DNA from: Photobacterium kishitanii
GTDB taxonomy: Bacteria; Pseudomonadota; Gammaproteobacteria; Enterobacterales; Vibrionaceae
Length of the DNA stretch: 64,000 nt
Assembly (NCBI RefSeq): GCF_003026355.1
Contig: NZ_PYON01000005.1
Coordinates: forward strand, 186,001 to 250,000
Direction: 5' to 3'
The translations under genes and the position numbers were made by a program. Positions 38,374 to 48,157 of this stretch are shown here, piece by piece. The notes below the pieces were generated by a model. That model searched no databases and was not told the origin of the DNA. It worked only from the letters and a program-made list of their open reading frames with translations. The first letter of the stretch is position 1; the number at the start of each line of letters is the position of its first letter.

Positions 38374-41106
38374 TTAGAACCAACAGCCAAAGCGACGAAT
38401 ATAGAAGCGTTTCATACCTTGTGCAACCAAGCAGTAACTAAATAAAATTGCAACTAACCAAGGGAAGTAATGCCAAGGTAGTGCTTGTAAACCAACTAAT
38501 GGACCCAATGGCGAGAAGGGTAATGTAATACCTAAAACCACCACGAGTACTGTAGCAACAATCACCGGTAATGCCGCTGTACTTTGAATAAATGGAATTT
38601 TCTGGGTCCGTAGCATATGTACAACTAATGTTTGTGATAATAACCCTTCAATAAACCAACCTGAATGGAATAAAGCTTGATGAGCTGGCGTATTGGCACC
38701 AAACACAAACCACATTAATGCAAAGGTTGTTACGTCGAAAATAGATGACGTTGGGCCGAGCCAAACCATAAAACGGCCAATGTTCTGTGCATCCCATTTA
38801 CGAGGCTTACGTAAGAACTCTTTGTCCATTCGATCCCAAGGCAATGCTAATTGAGAAATATCGTATAATAAGTTTTGGATCAACAACTGAATTGCTAGCA
38901 TTGGTAAGAACGGTAAGAAGGCACTGGCTATTAATACTGAAAAGACATTACCGAAGTTTGAACTCGCAGTCATATTTAAGTATTTAATAATATTGCCAAA
39001 GGTTTCACGACCTTTAATCACACCTTCTTCTAACACCATCAAGTTCTTTTCAAGCAAAATAATATCAGCAGATTCTTTCGCTATATCGGTACCAGTATCG
39101 ACGGAAATACCCACATCAGCATCTCGTAGCGCTGGCGCATCGTTAATACCATCCCCTAAAAAGCCAACAGTGTGACCATTCTTTTGTAATGTTTTAAGTA
39201 CTCGTGACTTTTGTAATGGGGTGAGTTTTGCAAAAATAGTTCGTTGCTCGACTAATTGCGCTAACGCAGTATCATCTAAACGTTCGATTTCGGTGCCTAA
39301 TAATGGTTCGCCAGGCTCTAAACCCACATCGCGACAAACTTTGCTGGTAACGACTGGATTATCACCCGTTAATACTTTCACCATCACGCCATTTTCGCGT
39401 AACGCCGCAATTGCAGTAATGGCACTTTCTTTAGGTGGATCTAAGAAGGTCAGCAAGCCGTGGACAACTAAATCACGTTCATCATCTTTTTGGAGCGGTA
39501 GTTCGCAACCTTTAATTCCTAAATCACGGGTACCGACCAATAAGACTCGAAAGCCTTGTTTATTATATTGTTCAGCTAACGCCATTAACTTTTCACGACG
39601 AGTTGTATCAAGCGCGATCACATGGCCGCTATCATTAATATGGGTGGCTATAGCAAGCATTTCTTCTACCGCACCTTTACAAATCAAGGTGTGGTTATCG
39701 TGTTCATCACCGACAACAATTGATAACCGCCGACGAACAAAATCAAATGGCAATTCATCCACTTTGTAAAAGCAACTTAAATGACTTAGAGTCTGGTTTT
39801 CTTTTGCAAAGTGTAAAATAGCCTGATCCATCAAGTTTTTTAATCCACTTTGATGGTGACTATTAAGCCAAGCAAGGGCTAAAACATGTTCGTCATTGCT
39901 ACCTTGAACGTTAATGTGATGTTCTAGAATGATCCTATCTTGCGTTAATGTACCGGTCTTATCGGTACACAAGACATCCATCGCACCAAAATTTTGGATC
40001 GCATTAAGGTGTTTTACCACCACTTTACGACGCGCCATCATCATCGCGCCCTTGGCAAGGTTAGAACTGACAATCATTGGTAACATTTCAGGGGTTAAAC
40101 CTACCGCGACGGCTAATGCAAACAGTGCTGCGTCAATCCAGTTACCTTTAGTAAAACCATTAATTAACAGTACAATAGGCACCATCACTAGCATAAAACG
40201 AATTAATAACCAGCTAACGCTATTTACACCGCGATCAAATGCTGTTTGCGAACGAGTACCGATAATTGACTTAGCTAATGAGCCAAAATAAGTCTCTGAG
40301 CCAGTAGCCACAACAACCGCCATGGCTGTTCCACTTGAGACATTGGTGCCCATTAAACATATGTTCGGCATTTCAATTAGTTCAGCTTCATGGTTACTGT
40401 CAGCATTAGCGGTTTCTGAGGCTTGATTATTTATATTGATTGGTGATTGATAAGGAGTATCTGTTTTTTCAACAGGAATAGATTCGCCAGTTAATGCCGC
40501 TTGGCTAATAAATAAATCACGTGCCTCCAATAATTTAATATCAGCAGGAATCATGTCGCCAGCCATTAAGTGAATAATATCGCCTGGCACTAATTGCTGG
40601 AGTGCAATTTCAGTTACTTCTTCTGGTGCATTTGTATGGGCACGACGACGTACAGTTGCAGTGGTGCGTACCATTGATTTGAGTGCTTCAGCTGCTTTGT
40701 TAGTACGGAACTCTTGAATAAAACGTAAAGCAGCACTCAATGTCACCATCGTACCAATGATTACTACACTTGAAATACTTGTTGGTTGGCCATGTTCTTT
40801 AGGTAACCAGTAATTAGTAATATCACTAATGATTGCTAATATAATTAGTACATAAATAAATGGATTATTAAAGGCAGCTAAAAGTTGAAAAAAAACATTA
40901 GGTGCTTTTTCATGAGAGACTTGGTTTAAACCGTGTGTTTGTAAACGGTCTTCAACGTCATCCTGAGTTAAGCCTTGTTTGCTGGTGGATAAATTGGATA
41001 AAGTAGCATCAACGCTATTACGACCTTCTTGTGCAATTAAAAAAGGTGTATTAGTGTCTGCTTTTCGGCGTGAGTTTACCGTTGCATTTGATTTAATTTG
41101 AGTCAT
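38374..41106 (-). CDS. mgtA: Magnesium-transporting P-type ATPase MgtA
   Basis: 910 residues from ATG at 41106. An in-frame extension to 41193 begins with TTG and is not family-like, so it is taken as leader. P-type features: LTGES actuator motif, phosphorylation site DKTGTLTQD, hinge GDGINDAPALRDADVGIS, and long identity to enterobacterial MgtA in AVGLTPEMLPMIV and MTASSNFGNVFSVL. It imports Mg2+ at low external concentration. The insert between the actuator and the next helix has an extra acidic stretch (ASETANADSNHEAE). The leader carries a short reading frame and a terminator hairpin (41332-41388), suggesting attenuation control. Confidence 0.94.
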   Translation of the reverse strand: MTQIKSNATVNSRRKADTNTPFLIAQEGRNSVDATLSNLSTSKQGLTQDDVEDRLQTHGLNQVSHEKAPNVFFQLLAAFNNPFIYVLIILAIISDITNYWLPKEHGQPTSISSVVIIGTMVTLSAALRFIQEFRTNKAAEALKSMVRTTATVRRRAHTNAPEEVTEIALQQLVPGDIIHLMAGDMIPADIKLLEARDLFISQAALTGESIPVEKTDTPYQSPININNQASETANADSNHEAELIEMPNICLMGTNVSSGTAMAVVVATGSETYFGSLAKSIIGTRSQTAFDRGVNSVSWLLIRFMLVMVPIVLLINGFTKGNWIDAALFALAVAVGLTPEMLPMIVSSNLAKGAMMMARRKVVVKHLNAIQNFGAMDVLCTDKTGTLTQDRIILEHHINVQGSNDEHVLALAWLNSHHQSGLKNLMDQAILHFAKENQTLSHLSCFYKVDELPFDFVRRRLSIVVGDEHDNHTLICKGAVEEMLAIATHINDSGHVIALDTTRREKLMALAEQYNKQGFRVLLVGTRDLGIKGCELPLQKDDERDLVVHGLLTFLDPPKESAITAIAALRENGVMVKVLTGDNPVVTSKVCRDVGLEPGEPLLGTEIERLDDTALAQLVEQRTIFAKLTPLQKSRVLKTLQKNGHTVGFLGDGINDAPALRDADVGISVDTGTDIAKESADIILLEKNLMVLEEGVIKGRETFGNIIKYLNMTASSNFGNVFSVLIASAFLPFLPMLAIQLLIQNLLYDISQLALPWDRMDKEFLRKPRKWDAQNIGRFMVWLGPTSSIFDVTTFALMWFVFGANTPAHQALFHSGWFIEGLLSQTLVVHMLRTQKIPFIQSTAALPVIVATVLVVVLGITLPFSPLGPLVGLQALPWHYFPWLVAILFSYCLVAQGMKRFYIRRFGCWF

Positions 41107-41331
41107 GAGCTTTGCTCTAAATAAAAATTTCACTCGATAGCGCGAGTGTTTATATAACAATTTATTGCATGCGAAATAAAAAATAATCGACAATCATGCT
41201 CAGAAAATAAGCATAAAAAGTAAATTAATATCGAAAGGGATTATCGACTAGGAGGAAAAAGAGAGTGGGTGTCTAGAATAAATAATATCATCAGTAGCTA
41301 CCAAGAATAAATCACATCACATATAAAAACA

Positions 41332-41355
41332 GTAAGTGAATGCGATATCACTTAC
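41332..41355 (-). terminator. Leader terminator hairpin upstream of mgtA
   Basis: On the minus strand, an 8-bp stem GTAAGTGA/TCACTTAC with an 8-base loop, then CTGTTTTTATAT. It is 226 bp before the mgtA start, so it would end transcription within the leader. Its 5' arm touches the stop codon of the leader reading frame. Confidence 0.7.
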
Positions 41356-41388
41356 CTAGCAAGAAAACCAATAACTCTGCGTGTCCAT
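41356..41388 (-). CDS. Putative mgtA leader peptide (10 codons)
   Basis: ATG at 41388 preceded by TTGGAG at good spacing, encoding MDTQSYWFSC and a TAG that abuts the terminator stem. Three consecutive aromatic residues (Tyr-Trp-Phe) are unusual. By position it resembles regulatory leaders such as mgtL of enterics, although mgtL is proline-rich. Ribosome location on this frame would decide whether the hairpin forms. Confidence 0.5.
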   Translation of the reverse strand: MDTQSYWFSC

Positions 41389-41530
41389 GTTTGGCTCCAA
41401 TAAAAGAATAAGCAATTTTAGTCATATATTCTGAATAAGTAAAAATACAAATTAGCAATCTAACATCAAATAAGTGAGTGTTGATCCAGCAAGTTGATGT
41501 ATTAGGTTGCGTGATTATATAGACGATAAA

Positions 41531-41552
41531 AAGGCTACCATTTGGCAGCCTT
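41531..41552 (-). terminator. Terminator downstream of the methyltransferase gene
   Basis: On the minus strand, stem AAGGCTGCC/GGTAGCCTT with one mismatch, followed by TTTTT. It separates this gene from the mgtA leader. Confidence 0.8.
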
Positions 41553-41573
41553 CAGTATTATCGTGATGATATA

Positions 41574-42107
41574 TTATAAATTATCATTTTTTTCGTAGAC
41601 AAAAACAGTTGCAGGAGGAATGTTAAGCCATACCTTTTTTACTTTGGTAAGAATGAGTTTATTTTGCTCTAAATTCTCTGCTCCAAATGGGCAACGATTT
41701 AAATAAGTATATTGGATCAACTTACCGCCATGATCTAATACTGTGCTCATATCACTTAAAGCTTTTGCTTTAGTCGTAGTAGAAAAATTCACAAAAGGAA
41801 TGCTTGAAATAATGGTTTTGACTTTTTGATGTTGGTGCCTTTCTTTCATAGTAAAAAGGTCAGACACGCAAATAGTCTTATCTATTTTCAATAGCGATTT
41901 ATGAAAAATTGGATTGTTTTCATAAGTATAAATAGTATCTACTGATTGAATTGTTGCAAGTTTACGAGTGATCACACCTGAGCCAGCACCCAACTCAATG
42001 ATAGTGCCTTCTGGTGATATGTGTGAAATCATTTCTTGAACTAAAAATTGGCTGCTTGATATAACAGACCCAGTATTTTTAGGGTTTCTTAAAAATTCAA
42101 TTATCAC
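41574..42107 (-). CDS. SAM-dependent methyltransferase, PmtA-like
   Basis: 177 residues. FLRNPKNTGSVISSSQFLVQ at the N-terminus, then the SAM-binding glycine motif IIELGAGSGVITRKLA and the SIPF motif. The start pattern is that of the phospholipid N-methyltransferase (PmtA) and rRNA dimethylase superfamily. Phosphatidylethanolamine methylation is a reasonable guess; small-molecule methylation is possible. Cytoplasmic, single gene. Confidence 0.72.
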   Translation of the reverse strand: MIIEFLRNPKNTGSVISSSQFLVQEMISHISPEGTIIELGAGSGVITRKLATIQSVDTIYTYENNPIFHKSLLKIDKTICVSDLFTMKERHQHQKVKTIISSIPFVNFSTTTKAKALSDMSTVLDHGGKLIQYTYLNRCPFGAENLEQNKLILTKVKKVWLNIPPATVFVYEKNDNL

Positions 42108-42353
42108 TATAGATAGATACCATAAAAAAAAGATAGTGCATAATTACACTATAAACGTGAAAAATCCGTCAAGAAATGTGATGTTTTGTGAAATGGACAA
42201 TGAAATATTCTTGTTTATTACAGAAAATGAGTGAAGTAAGTATAACTTCATCAGTTATCGAGTATGTTTATCATCAGTACAAGCTTGACCGTAAGAACTT
42301 CAACTGTCGCCATAGACTCTAACCGTAGGGGAAAGGGTTTATAATGCGAATAA
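42108..42353. other. Intergenic stretch upstream of the methyltransferase gene
   Basis: 246 bp without a gene. It holds the methyltransferase promoter on the minus strand; nothing else recognised. Confidence 0.5.
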
Positions 42354-42383
42354 AAATGGCTATCTTAGAAAAGAGAGCCATTT
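42354..42383 (-). terminator. Terminator downstream of the ene-reductase gene
   Basis: 8-bp stem AAATGGCT/AGCCATTT with a 14-base loop, followed on the minus strand by T residues. Confidence 0.75.
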
Positions 42384-42417
42384 GGATAATTATAGAAAAT
42401 CATGGTCTATTTTTGAT

Positions 42418-43518
42418 TTATTCACGGTGACTAAAAACACTATAATCAGTATAACCACGCTCATTGCCACCAAATAATGTTGCACCATCAATATCATCGA
42501 GTGCTTGATTATATTTAAGACGAGACACTAAATCAGGATTAGAAATAAATGGTCGCCCAAAAGCCACTAGATCAGCATAACCGTGTTGCAATATATCATC
42601 AGCACGTGCTTGTGTATAACTGCCTGCGACAATGATTGGGTTCGTGAATACAGATCGTAACGCAACTCGAAAACTCTCTGGGATCACTGGGGCATCGTCC
42701 CAATCAGCTTCTGATAAATGTAGGTAAGCAATGTCTCGTGTCTGTAGTTGTTCTGATACAGCTAAAATAGTTGGTACGATATCTGGGCAATCCATATCTT
42801 TAAAGGTGATAAATGGTGCTAAGCGTACACCTACTCTGTCACTGCCAATAGTATCACTCACGGCATCAACGACTTCCAGTAAAAAACGAGTACGGTTTTC
42901 TCTGTTACCGCCGTAATTATCCGTACGATGATTAGAGTTAGTACGTAAAAACTGGTCGATAAGGTAGCCATTACCGCCATGAATTTCAATGCCATCAAAA
43001 CCAGCTTCAATAGCGCGTTTTGCAGCATAGGCAAAGTCATTAACGACCCGTTTAATATCGGTTAATGTCATTTCACGTGGTTGAACACAATCAACCATAT
43101 TACCGTTACCTTGTTCATCAGCAATCCACACTTTTGTTTCTACGGGCGATAAAGCCGAGGGAGCTATTGGCAATTGACCTTGTTGAAATACAGGATGAGA
43201 AACACGGCCAACATGCCATAATTGGCAAAATATTGCCGCGCCGGCTTGCTTGGCCGCTTGAGTAACTAATTTCCAGCCTTCAACCTGTTCATCGGTATAA
43301 ACGCCTGGAGTAAAAGAATAGCCTTGTGAGTCATCAGAGATCTGTGTTGCCTCTGAAATAATCAGGCCAGCACTCGCTCGTTGTTGATAGTAGGTTGCCA
43401 TCATAGGATTCGGGATGTTTCCCGGTTGGCTGGTTCGTGCTCGTGTCATAGGAGCCATTACAACACGGTTTTGTAATGTTAGCTGGTTTAGTTTAACTGT
43501 CTCAAATAATGTACTCAC
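42418..43518 (-). CDS. nemA: Old Yellow Enzyme-family alkene reductase (NemA-like)
   Basis: 366 residues, an FMN-binding TIM barrel. Segments TLQNRVVMAPMTRARTSQPG, FCQLWHVGRVSH, GFDGIEIHGGNGYLIDQFLR with the active-site His/Asn pair, NHRTDNYGG and LVAFGRPFISNPDLV are all family landmarks. It reduces activated double bonds and some nitro compounds with NAD(P)H. In E. coli nemA sits behind the NemR repressor; none is seen here. Monocistronic. Confidence 0.93.
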   Translation of the reverse strand: MSTLFETVKLNQLTLQNRVVMAPMTRARTSQPGNIPNPMMATYYQQRASAGLIISEATQISDDSQGYSFTPGVYTDEQVEGWKLVTQAAKQAGAAIFCQLWHVGRVSHPVFQQGQLPIAPSALSPVETKVWIADEQGNGNMVDCVQPREMTLTDIKRVVNDFAYAAKRAIEAGFDGIEIHGGNGYLIDQFLRTNSNHRTDNYGGNRENRTRFLLEVVDAVSDTIGSDRVGVRLAPFITFKDMDCPDIVPTILAVSEQLQTRDIAYLHLSEADWDDAPVIPESFRVALRSVFTNPIIVAGSYTQARADDILQHGYADLVAFGRPFISNPDLVSRLKYNQALDDIDGATLFGGNERGYTDYSVFSHRE

Positions 43519-43886
43519 GATAACCTCTTCTGTTCTTTATGTTTATTACTACAACGTATAACCAGCGAGTTGAGACTGATTTTTGCAGTAATATTTAATA
43601 ATGTCAGTATATTGATTTAAAAGTATTTGATAATTGAGGGGGATTTAAATTCATTGTTTAGAATAACTAAACAATGAGCGGTGATAGTGGATAAATTTAT
43701 TCATTGTAACGCTATTTCATAAATAATTAACAAGCATGATATTTGTAATTATAAAGGTTTATAGTCATCTTAACTTATATGTTTGGTGTCATAATTTTCT
43801 ACAAACATATAAATAGTGTATTTGTTTTTTATTTTTTCAATTGAGATAATGAATAATATAATGTTATTATTTTTTAAAGGATTAAT
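43519..43886. other. AT-rich intergenic stretch before the unknown secreted protein
   Basis: 368 bp with a strong drop in GC. It holds the divergent promoters of the ene-reductase and the unknown secreted-protein gene; no gene or clear operator found. Confidence 0.5.
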
Positions 43887-44972
43887 ATGAAAAAAATATT
43901 GTTAGTAACGAGTGTAGCGGCTGGAATTTTATTAGAGTTAGCTAGTTTTGATGTTTTTGCAGTTTCAACTACACCTCAAAGTATAGGTTATTGGCAAGAT
44001 TTAAATAACAATTTAATAGGTTATAAAATTGATATTCCAAATGGTCATCGCGATGAAAGATGGTCAAGAGAGGGTAAGTTTTATAAAAATGGTTGGATGA
44101 GTTATTATTCTATCGTTGATGGTAATATTTTTAAGTTGGATCCAAATAATAGGGAGACTAATGAACTTTCTGTAGATGATGAGTTTTTTTATTATAAGAA
44201 ACTTGATTGTCAAGGGGATAAATATTTAAGAGGATCATCGGGCGGGGAGTACTATCCAGGGGACCAAAACCCAATATTGATGTCAAATAGTAATATTATT
44301 AAAACAAAAGTATTGTTAGTAAAATCTGGTCGGGGTGAATATTATCCAGGGCATAGTATGCCAACACCTATATCTGATTTTGATTTTCGTTCAATAAGCC
44401 ATTTAGATGTTAAGGGAGAATTGATTTGTGAAGCATTAAATCACCCTAAATATGAAGAAGGCTATATGTCAAAAGTTAAAAATATTGAGAATCTGATTGA
44501 AAATCCTCATTATAGATGGCTAACTTTTCATATAGATTCTCAAGACCATGTTTACGCTACAGTTAAAGGCATTCAGCCTCCTTTTGAATATATTGATACC
44601 GGCCCTATACCTGTTCCAGATTTAATACCTTATCCTTCGTCAGATAAAGATATAAAAATAACAGTTACATCTGAAGGTAATTTATCTTCAGTACTTGTTG
44701 ATAAAGGACCTGATGTTTTCGAAGGAGAAATTTCAGTAAAGAGAATAAATAAAGGTATTTATGATATAACTTTTCCTGAACGTATTCTTCCGCATAGTAA
44801 AACGAGTGAAACAGTACAATTAAGCTGTTCTGTTAATAAGCCTTCTCGTAATGATGGTGGTAATATGGGAATTAGTTGTTACAAACTTGATAATTTACCC
44901 GTTGTTCGGGTTGTCTCTATGTTGATGGGTTATCCATCAAATACACAATTTAATTTGCAGACTAGTTGGTAA
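43887..44972 (+). CDS. Secreted protein of unknown function
   Basis: 361 residues with a signal peptide (MKKILLVTSVAAGILLELAS, ending near DVFA). The mature part is rich in Tyr, Asn and Asp. Two copies of an EYYPG motif occur at GGEYYPGDQNPI and GRGEYYPGHSMPTPI. The C-terminal part (about 245-361) looks beta-rich with a Cys pair. No family recognised. AT content is well above the neighbours, which suggests horizontal acquisition. AAAGGATTAAT precedes the ATG. Stand-alone. Confidence 0.65.
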   Translation: MKKILLVTSVAAGILLELASFDVFAVSTTPQSIGYWQDLNNNLIGYKIDIPNGHRDERWSREGKFYKNGWMSYYSIVDGNIFKLDPNNRETNELSVDDEFFYYKKLDCQGDKYLRGSSGGEYYPGDQNPILMSNSNIIKTKVLLVKSGRGEYYPGHSMPTPISDFDFRSISHLDVKGELICEALNHPKYEEGYMSKVKNIENLIENPHYRWLTFHIDSQDHVYATVKGIQPPFEYIDTGPIPVPDLIPYPSSDKDIKITVTSEGNLSSVLVDKGPDVFEGEISVKRINKGIYDITFPERILPHSKTSETVQLSCSVNKPSRNDGGNMGISCYKLDNLPVVRVVSMLMGYPSNTQFNLQTSW

Positions 44973-45252
44973 TACTTATTAGGTTTAAATTCGGTAATAT
45001 AAATGGAAGTATTTATTTTTTTATTGTTACTTGCGAGTCGCTAGCTGATATACCTACGAGTTGGAACAATAATAACTAGGGGGGAAGTGGCGTATAGGTT
45101 TCTATAAGCAAATATGAATTTTTATTAATAAAATATACTGCGAGCGTGTAAAAGCGCTCACATATAGATTCTAAAATATTATTTAGTTATTACACTATGC
45201 GATCGTTACTTATTCTATTTTTAACCAAAAAATTTTTAATGTCAGCATAAAT

Positions 45253-45615
45253 ATGTTTATGCGTTATATGGTGAATATACTCTTTAGTTTATTTGATACC
45301 CATCTTTGGGGTTATTCAGCGTTAAGATTAATTATCTGTGGATACGGTTTTTTAAAACGAATTCAAGTTGTTTACTTGGTGAGTTATATAAAGCTCATGT
45401 AAGTGCGTATGATGCAGGTTCTTTATATTCCTATATGGGCGGCAGCATTAGCCCCAATGCTTTGTGGTTACGCAGCGAGTCGTTGGAAATTACGGGTATT
45501 GATATATTACTCAATCTTATCGTTTTTAGCTTTAGCCGTCATAATCTATTTTCATCTTATCAGCAATGGCGATAGTGGCTTTTGCTCATATTTGTGCGGT
45601 GTATCCTTGTTATGA
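45253..45615 (+). pseudogene. Membrane-protein gene interrupted by an in-frame stop
   Basis: Reading from ATG at 45253, 49 codons reach a TAA at 45400-45402, after which the same frame stays open for 70 more codons. Both halves are hydrophobic and coherent (FDTHLWGYSALRLIICGYGF, then VLYIPIWAAALAPMLCGYAA), giving about 120 residues with three or four membrane helices. The sense frame across the stop suggests a nonsense mutation in a small inner-membrane protein gene. Family unknown. Alternatively the second half alone (GTG at 45403) could be expressed. Confidence 0.5.
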
Positions 45616-45694
45616 ATATGTTTCTTAAATAGAATGCTCGCGCTCAGCAAAGTGTTTAATAAAATAATAAAAAAGAAAGTAAGGAATAATAACA

Positions 45695-46534
45695 ATGAAA
45701 CTAGAAGCTGTAGATTATACCGCAGAGAATGCGAAACAATTATTTGTTGAATCTCTGCGTAATACTGGGTTTGGCGTACTCAAAAACCATCCGATTCAGC
45801 AAAAACTAGTCCAAAATATCTATGATAATTGGTATAAATTTTTTATAAGTGCAGACAAGTCTGATTTTTATTTTAATGTAGAAACTCAAGATGGTTTTTT
45901 TCCAACAGAGGTGTCAGAAACCGCAAAAGGACACGCTCAAAAAGACATTAAAGAATATTTTCATTACTACCCTTGGGGTCAATGTCCAACTGAACTTAAG
46001 CAAGAAATACAGCAGTATTATCAAGAAGCAAATCAGCTTGCAACTGAGTTATTAGCCTGGGTTGAAGAATATTCACCTAGCGCCATTTCTGAGAAATATT
46101 CCCAATCACTTTCAAGTATGATCGATGGCAGTCACAAGACTTTACTGCGTGTTCTTCATTACCCACCGTTAGATGATAATGAACAATTAGGGGCGATTCG
46201 AGCGGGTGCGCATGAAGATATAAATCTACTGACAATTTTACCTGCAGCAAATGAGCCGGGGTTACAAGTACTTGATAAAGATGGTAATTGGATAGATGTT
46301 CCTTGTGATTTTGGCAATTTAATCATTAACATTGGTGACATGTTACAAGAAGCATCAGACGGTTACTTTCCATCAACGACTCACCGTGTGATTAATCCAG
46401 AAGGTGCAGACAAAACGAAATCACGCATTTCATTGCCACTGTTTCTTCATCCCAAACCTGAAGTTGTTCTCTCTGAAAAATACACAGCACATAGCTATTT
46501 AATGGAACGCTTGCGTGAACTTGGTTTAATCTAA
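45695..46534 (+). CDS. 2-oxoglutarate/Fe(II) oxygenase, isopenicillin N synthase-like
   Basis: 279 residues. Double-stranded beta-helix oxygenase with iron ligands in GAHEDINLLTIL (His and Asp) and TTHRVINP (distal His), and RISLPLF for 2-oxoglutarate. The N-terminal part YTAENAKQLFVESLRNTGFG is the DIOX_N region. By family it couples 2-oxoglutarate decarboxylation to hydroxylation of an unknown substrate. Stand-alone gene downstream of a decayed membrane-protein gene. Confidence 0.88.
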   Translation: MKLEAVDYTAENAKQLFVESLRNTGFGVLKNHPIQQKLVQNIYDNWYKFFISADKSDFYFNVETQDGFFPTEVSETAKGHAQKDIKEYFHYYPWGQCPTELKQEIQQYYQEANQLATELLAWVEEYSPSAISEKYSQSLSSMIDGSHKTLLRVLHYPPLDDNEQLGAIRAGAHEDINLLTILPAANEPGLQVLDKDGNWIDVPCDFGNLIINIGDMLQEASDGYFPSTTHRVINPEGADKTKSRISLPLFLHPKPEVVLSEKYTAHSYLMERLRELGLI

Positions 46535-46670
46535 ACGGTTATTAAAAATTCACAGCCTCATTCTAATCAATTGTAGAGTGAGGTTTGATTCTACCCTAAC
46601 AATTTAAGTATAAAGACAATCTATAATTGTAGTTATCATGTGAATAATATACCTAATAACTGGAGTGGTA

Positions 46671-47066
46671 ATGCTAAACAATATCGCTCCACCAACAATT
46701 TTGCTGACGATACTTTTACTCTCAACGACAGTTCAAGCTACTGAAATCACTGGTTGTGCGGTTAAAAAACAAGAAATTGAGATTCAGATTAACTATGCAA
46801 AAGAATATAACAATACTCATCAGCTAAAGGGCTTACAAAAAGCATTAGCAGAGGTTAATTTTCATTGTACAGATGAGTCGCTAAAAGCAAAACAACTGAA
46901 AAAGATAGCGACCAAAGAGGAAAAAGTAGAAGAAAGAAAACAAGAATTAATAGAAGCAAAAGAGAATGGAAAGATAAATAAAATCAAAAACAAAGAGAGA
47001 AAGCTACAAGAAGCAATAGATGAGCTTGAAGAGGCGAAAAACACATACTTACATTATTTTAAATAA
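46671..47066 (+). CDS. DUF1090 (YqjC-like) periplasmic protein
   Basis: 131 residues from ATG at 46671, preceded by TGGAG; a GTG at 46665 overlaps the ribosome site. Signal peptide to about residue 24 (TTVQA), then the DUF1090 pattern with Cys residues in GCAVKKQEIEIQINYAKEY and FHCTDESL, and a long charged helix that is probably coiled coil. Function unknown; YqjC of E. coli lies in a membrane-stress operon. Confidence 0.78.
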   Translation: MLNNIAPPTILLTILLLSTTVQATEITGCAVKKQEIEIQINYAKEYNNTHQLKGLQKALAEVNFHCTDESLKAKQLKKIATKEEKVEERKQELIEAKENGKINKIKNKERKLQEAIDELEEAKNTYLHYFK

Positions 47067-47299
47067 GATGATTCAGTGTTGTAAAATGATAAAATATTTT
47101 ATATAGATAAAGGCCACGAGTGTGGCCAATTAGATTTTAGTTATTAGATCAACAATAATTAAACGACGACAGATTATTTATTATTCAATTATCTTCTACG
47201 TTAATTTGATGCTGGAGAATTAAATCCATCCAGCTTGGATCCTTTAATACTTTTCATCCTAACCTTCAACAGTAAAGGTATGAGTGTCCTATGTTTTGT

Positions 47300-48043
47300 C
47301 TAAACAAACTTACCTTTATCGAGGTATTCTAAGATATGGTCTATTACTAGTTGGTTAGTTCTCATACTTGCATGATCGACATTCAATTCAATAAAATCGC
47401 CCATATTGGGTAATTTAGTTGAAGAAACGGGCACTAATCCATCATTAGGTTCATTAAATGCCTTTCTTGTAATTCGCCATGGTTTATTACCTGCAATAAT
47501 ACCTGTTTTGTAAAACGGTTCAGGCAATGATTTAGCTAAATCTCCCTCATCAGTACCAAGAGCAAGCGACATTTCACCTAAAAGACCAAAAATACTTTTT
47601 TCTCGGTAGGAATCACTTATTGGGCTGCCATTATTCGGTGTTCCCATCATAATCACTTTATCGATTTTTCGTTTATTAAGCATAGATGGATGATCAGCTA
47701 AATAAGAGCGGATCATTAATCCACCTAAAGAGTGACCGATAAAATGGGTGTTATATGAATTATCAAAGGTTAAAAAACAATCATTAATTTGTTTAACCAC
47801 CTGTTTTTTTATGGTGTCAACAGAACGACCAACGGTTTTATATTCTAGAACACAAGTGTTATAACCCGTATTTTTTAAACCATTTGTTATAAATTCCATT
47901 CCTTTTGCGTTTTGCCCAAAACCATGAATAACAATAATATTTTCATTTTTGGCGTGATTAGTAGGTAGTGTTGATGAGGCATAAACAGGATTTTGGTAAA
48001 AAGCCTGTAAAAGTAATAAATAAAAAGTAATTCTTAATTTCAT
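47300..48043 (-). CDS. Secreted alpha/beta-hydrolase lipase/esterase
   Basis: 247 residues from ATG at 48043, which exposes a signal peptide (MKLRITFYLLLLQAFYQNPV). The oxyanion strand IIVIHGFGQNAKG and nucleophile elbow FIGHSLGGLMIRSY identify a lipase-type hydrolase; NDGLVPVSSTKL supplies the likely acid residue and VDHASM the catalytic His. Similar to PGAP1/triacylglycerol-lipase-like proteins of gammaproteobacteria. The longer open frame to 48157 lacks a signal-like start. Confidence 0.78.
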   Translation of the reverse strand: MKLRITFYLLLLQAFYQNPVYASSTLPTNHAKNENIIVIHGFGQNAKGMEFITNGLKNTGYNTCVLEYKTVGRSVDTIKKQVVKQINDCFLTFDNSYNTHFIGHSLGGLMIRSYLADHPSMLNKRKIDKVIMMGTPNNGSPISDSYREKSIFGLLGEMSLALGTDEGDLAKSLPEPFYKTGIIAGNKPWRITRKAFNEPNDGLVPVSSTKLPNMGDFIELNVDHASMRTNQLVIDHILEYLDKGKFV

Positions 48044-48157
48044 ATAGTCATTTTCTGATGCAGAATTTTCACAAATATAAATGAATTCACTGTTATTCTC
48101 ATTATTTTTGGAATCTTGATTAGTAAAACTTATCTTAACTTGTAACAAAGTGTGCAC

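Noticed and set aside
41107..41193. N-terminal extension of MgtA
   Set aside because: It would begin at a TTG without a ribosome site, and the added residues do not resemble MgtA N-termini; the stretch is better read as leader.
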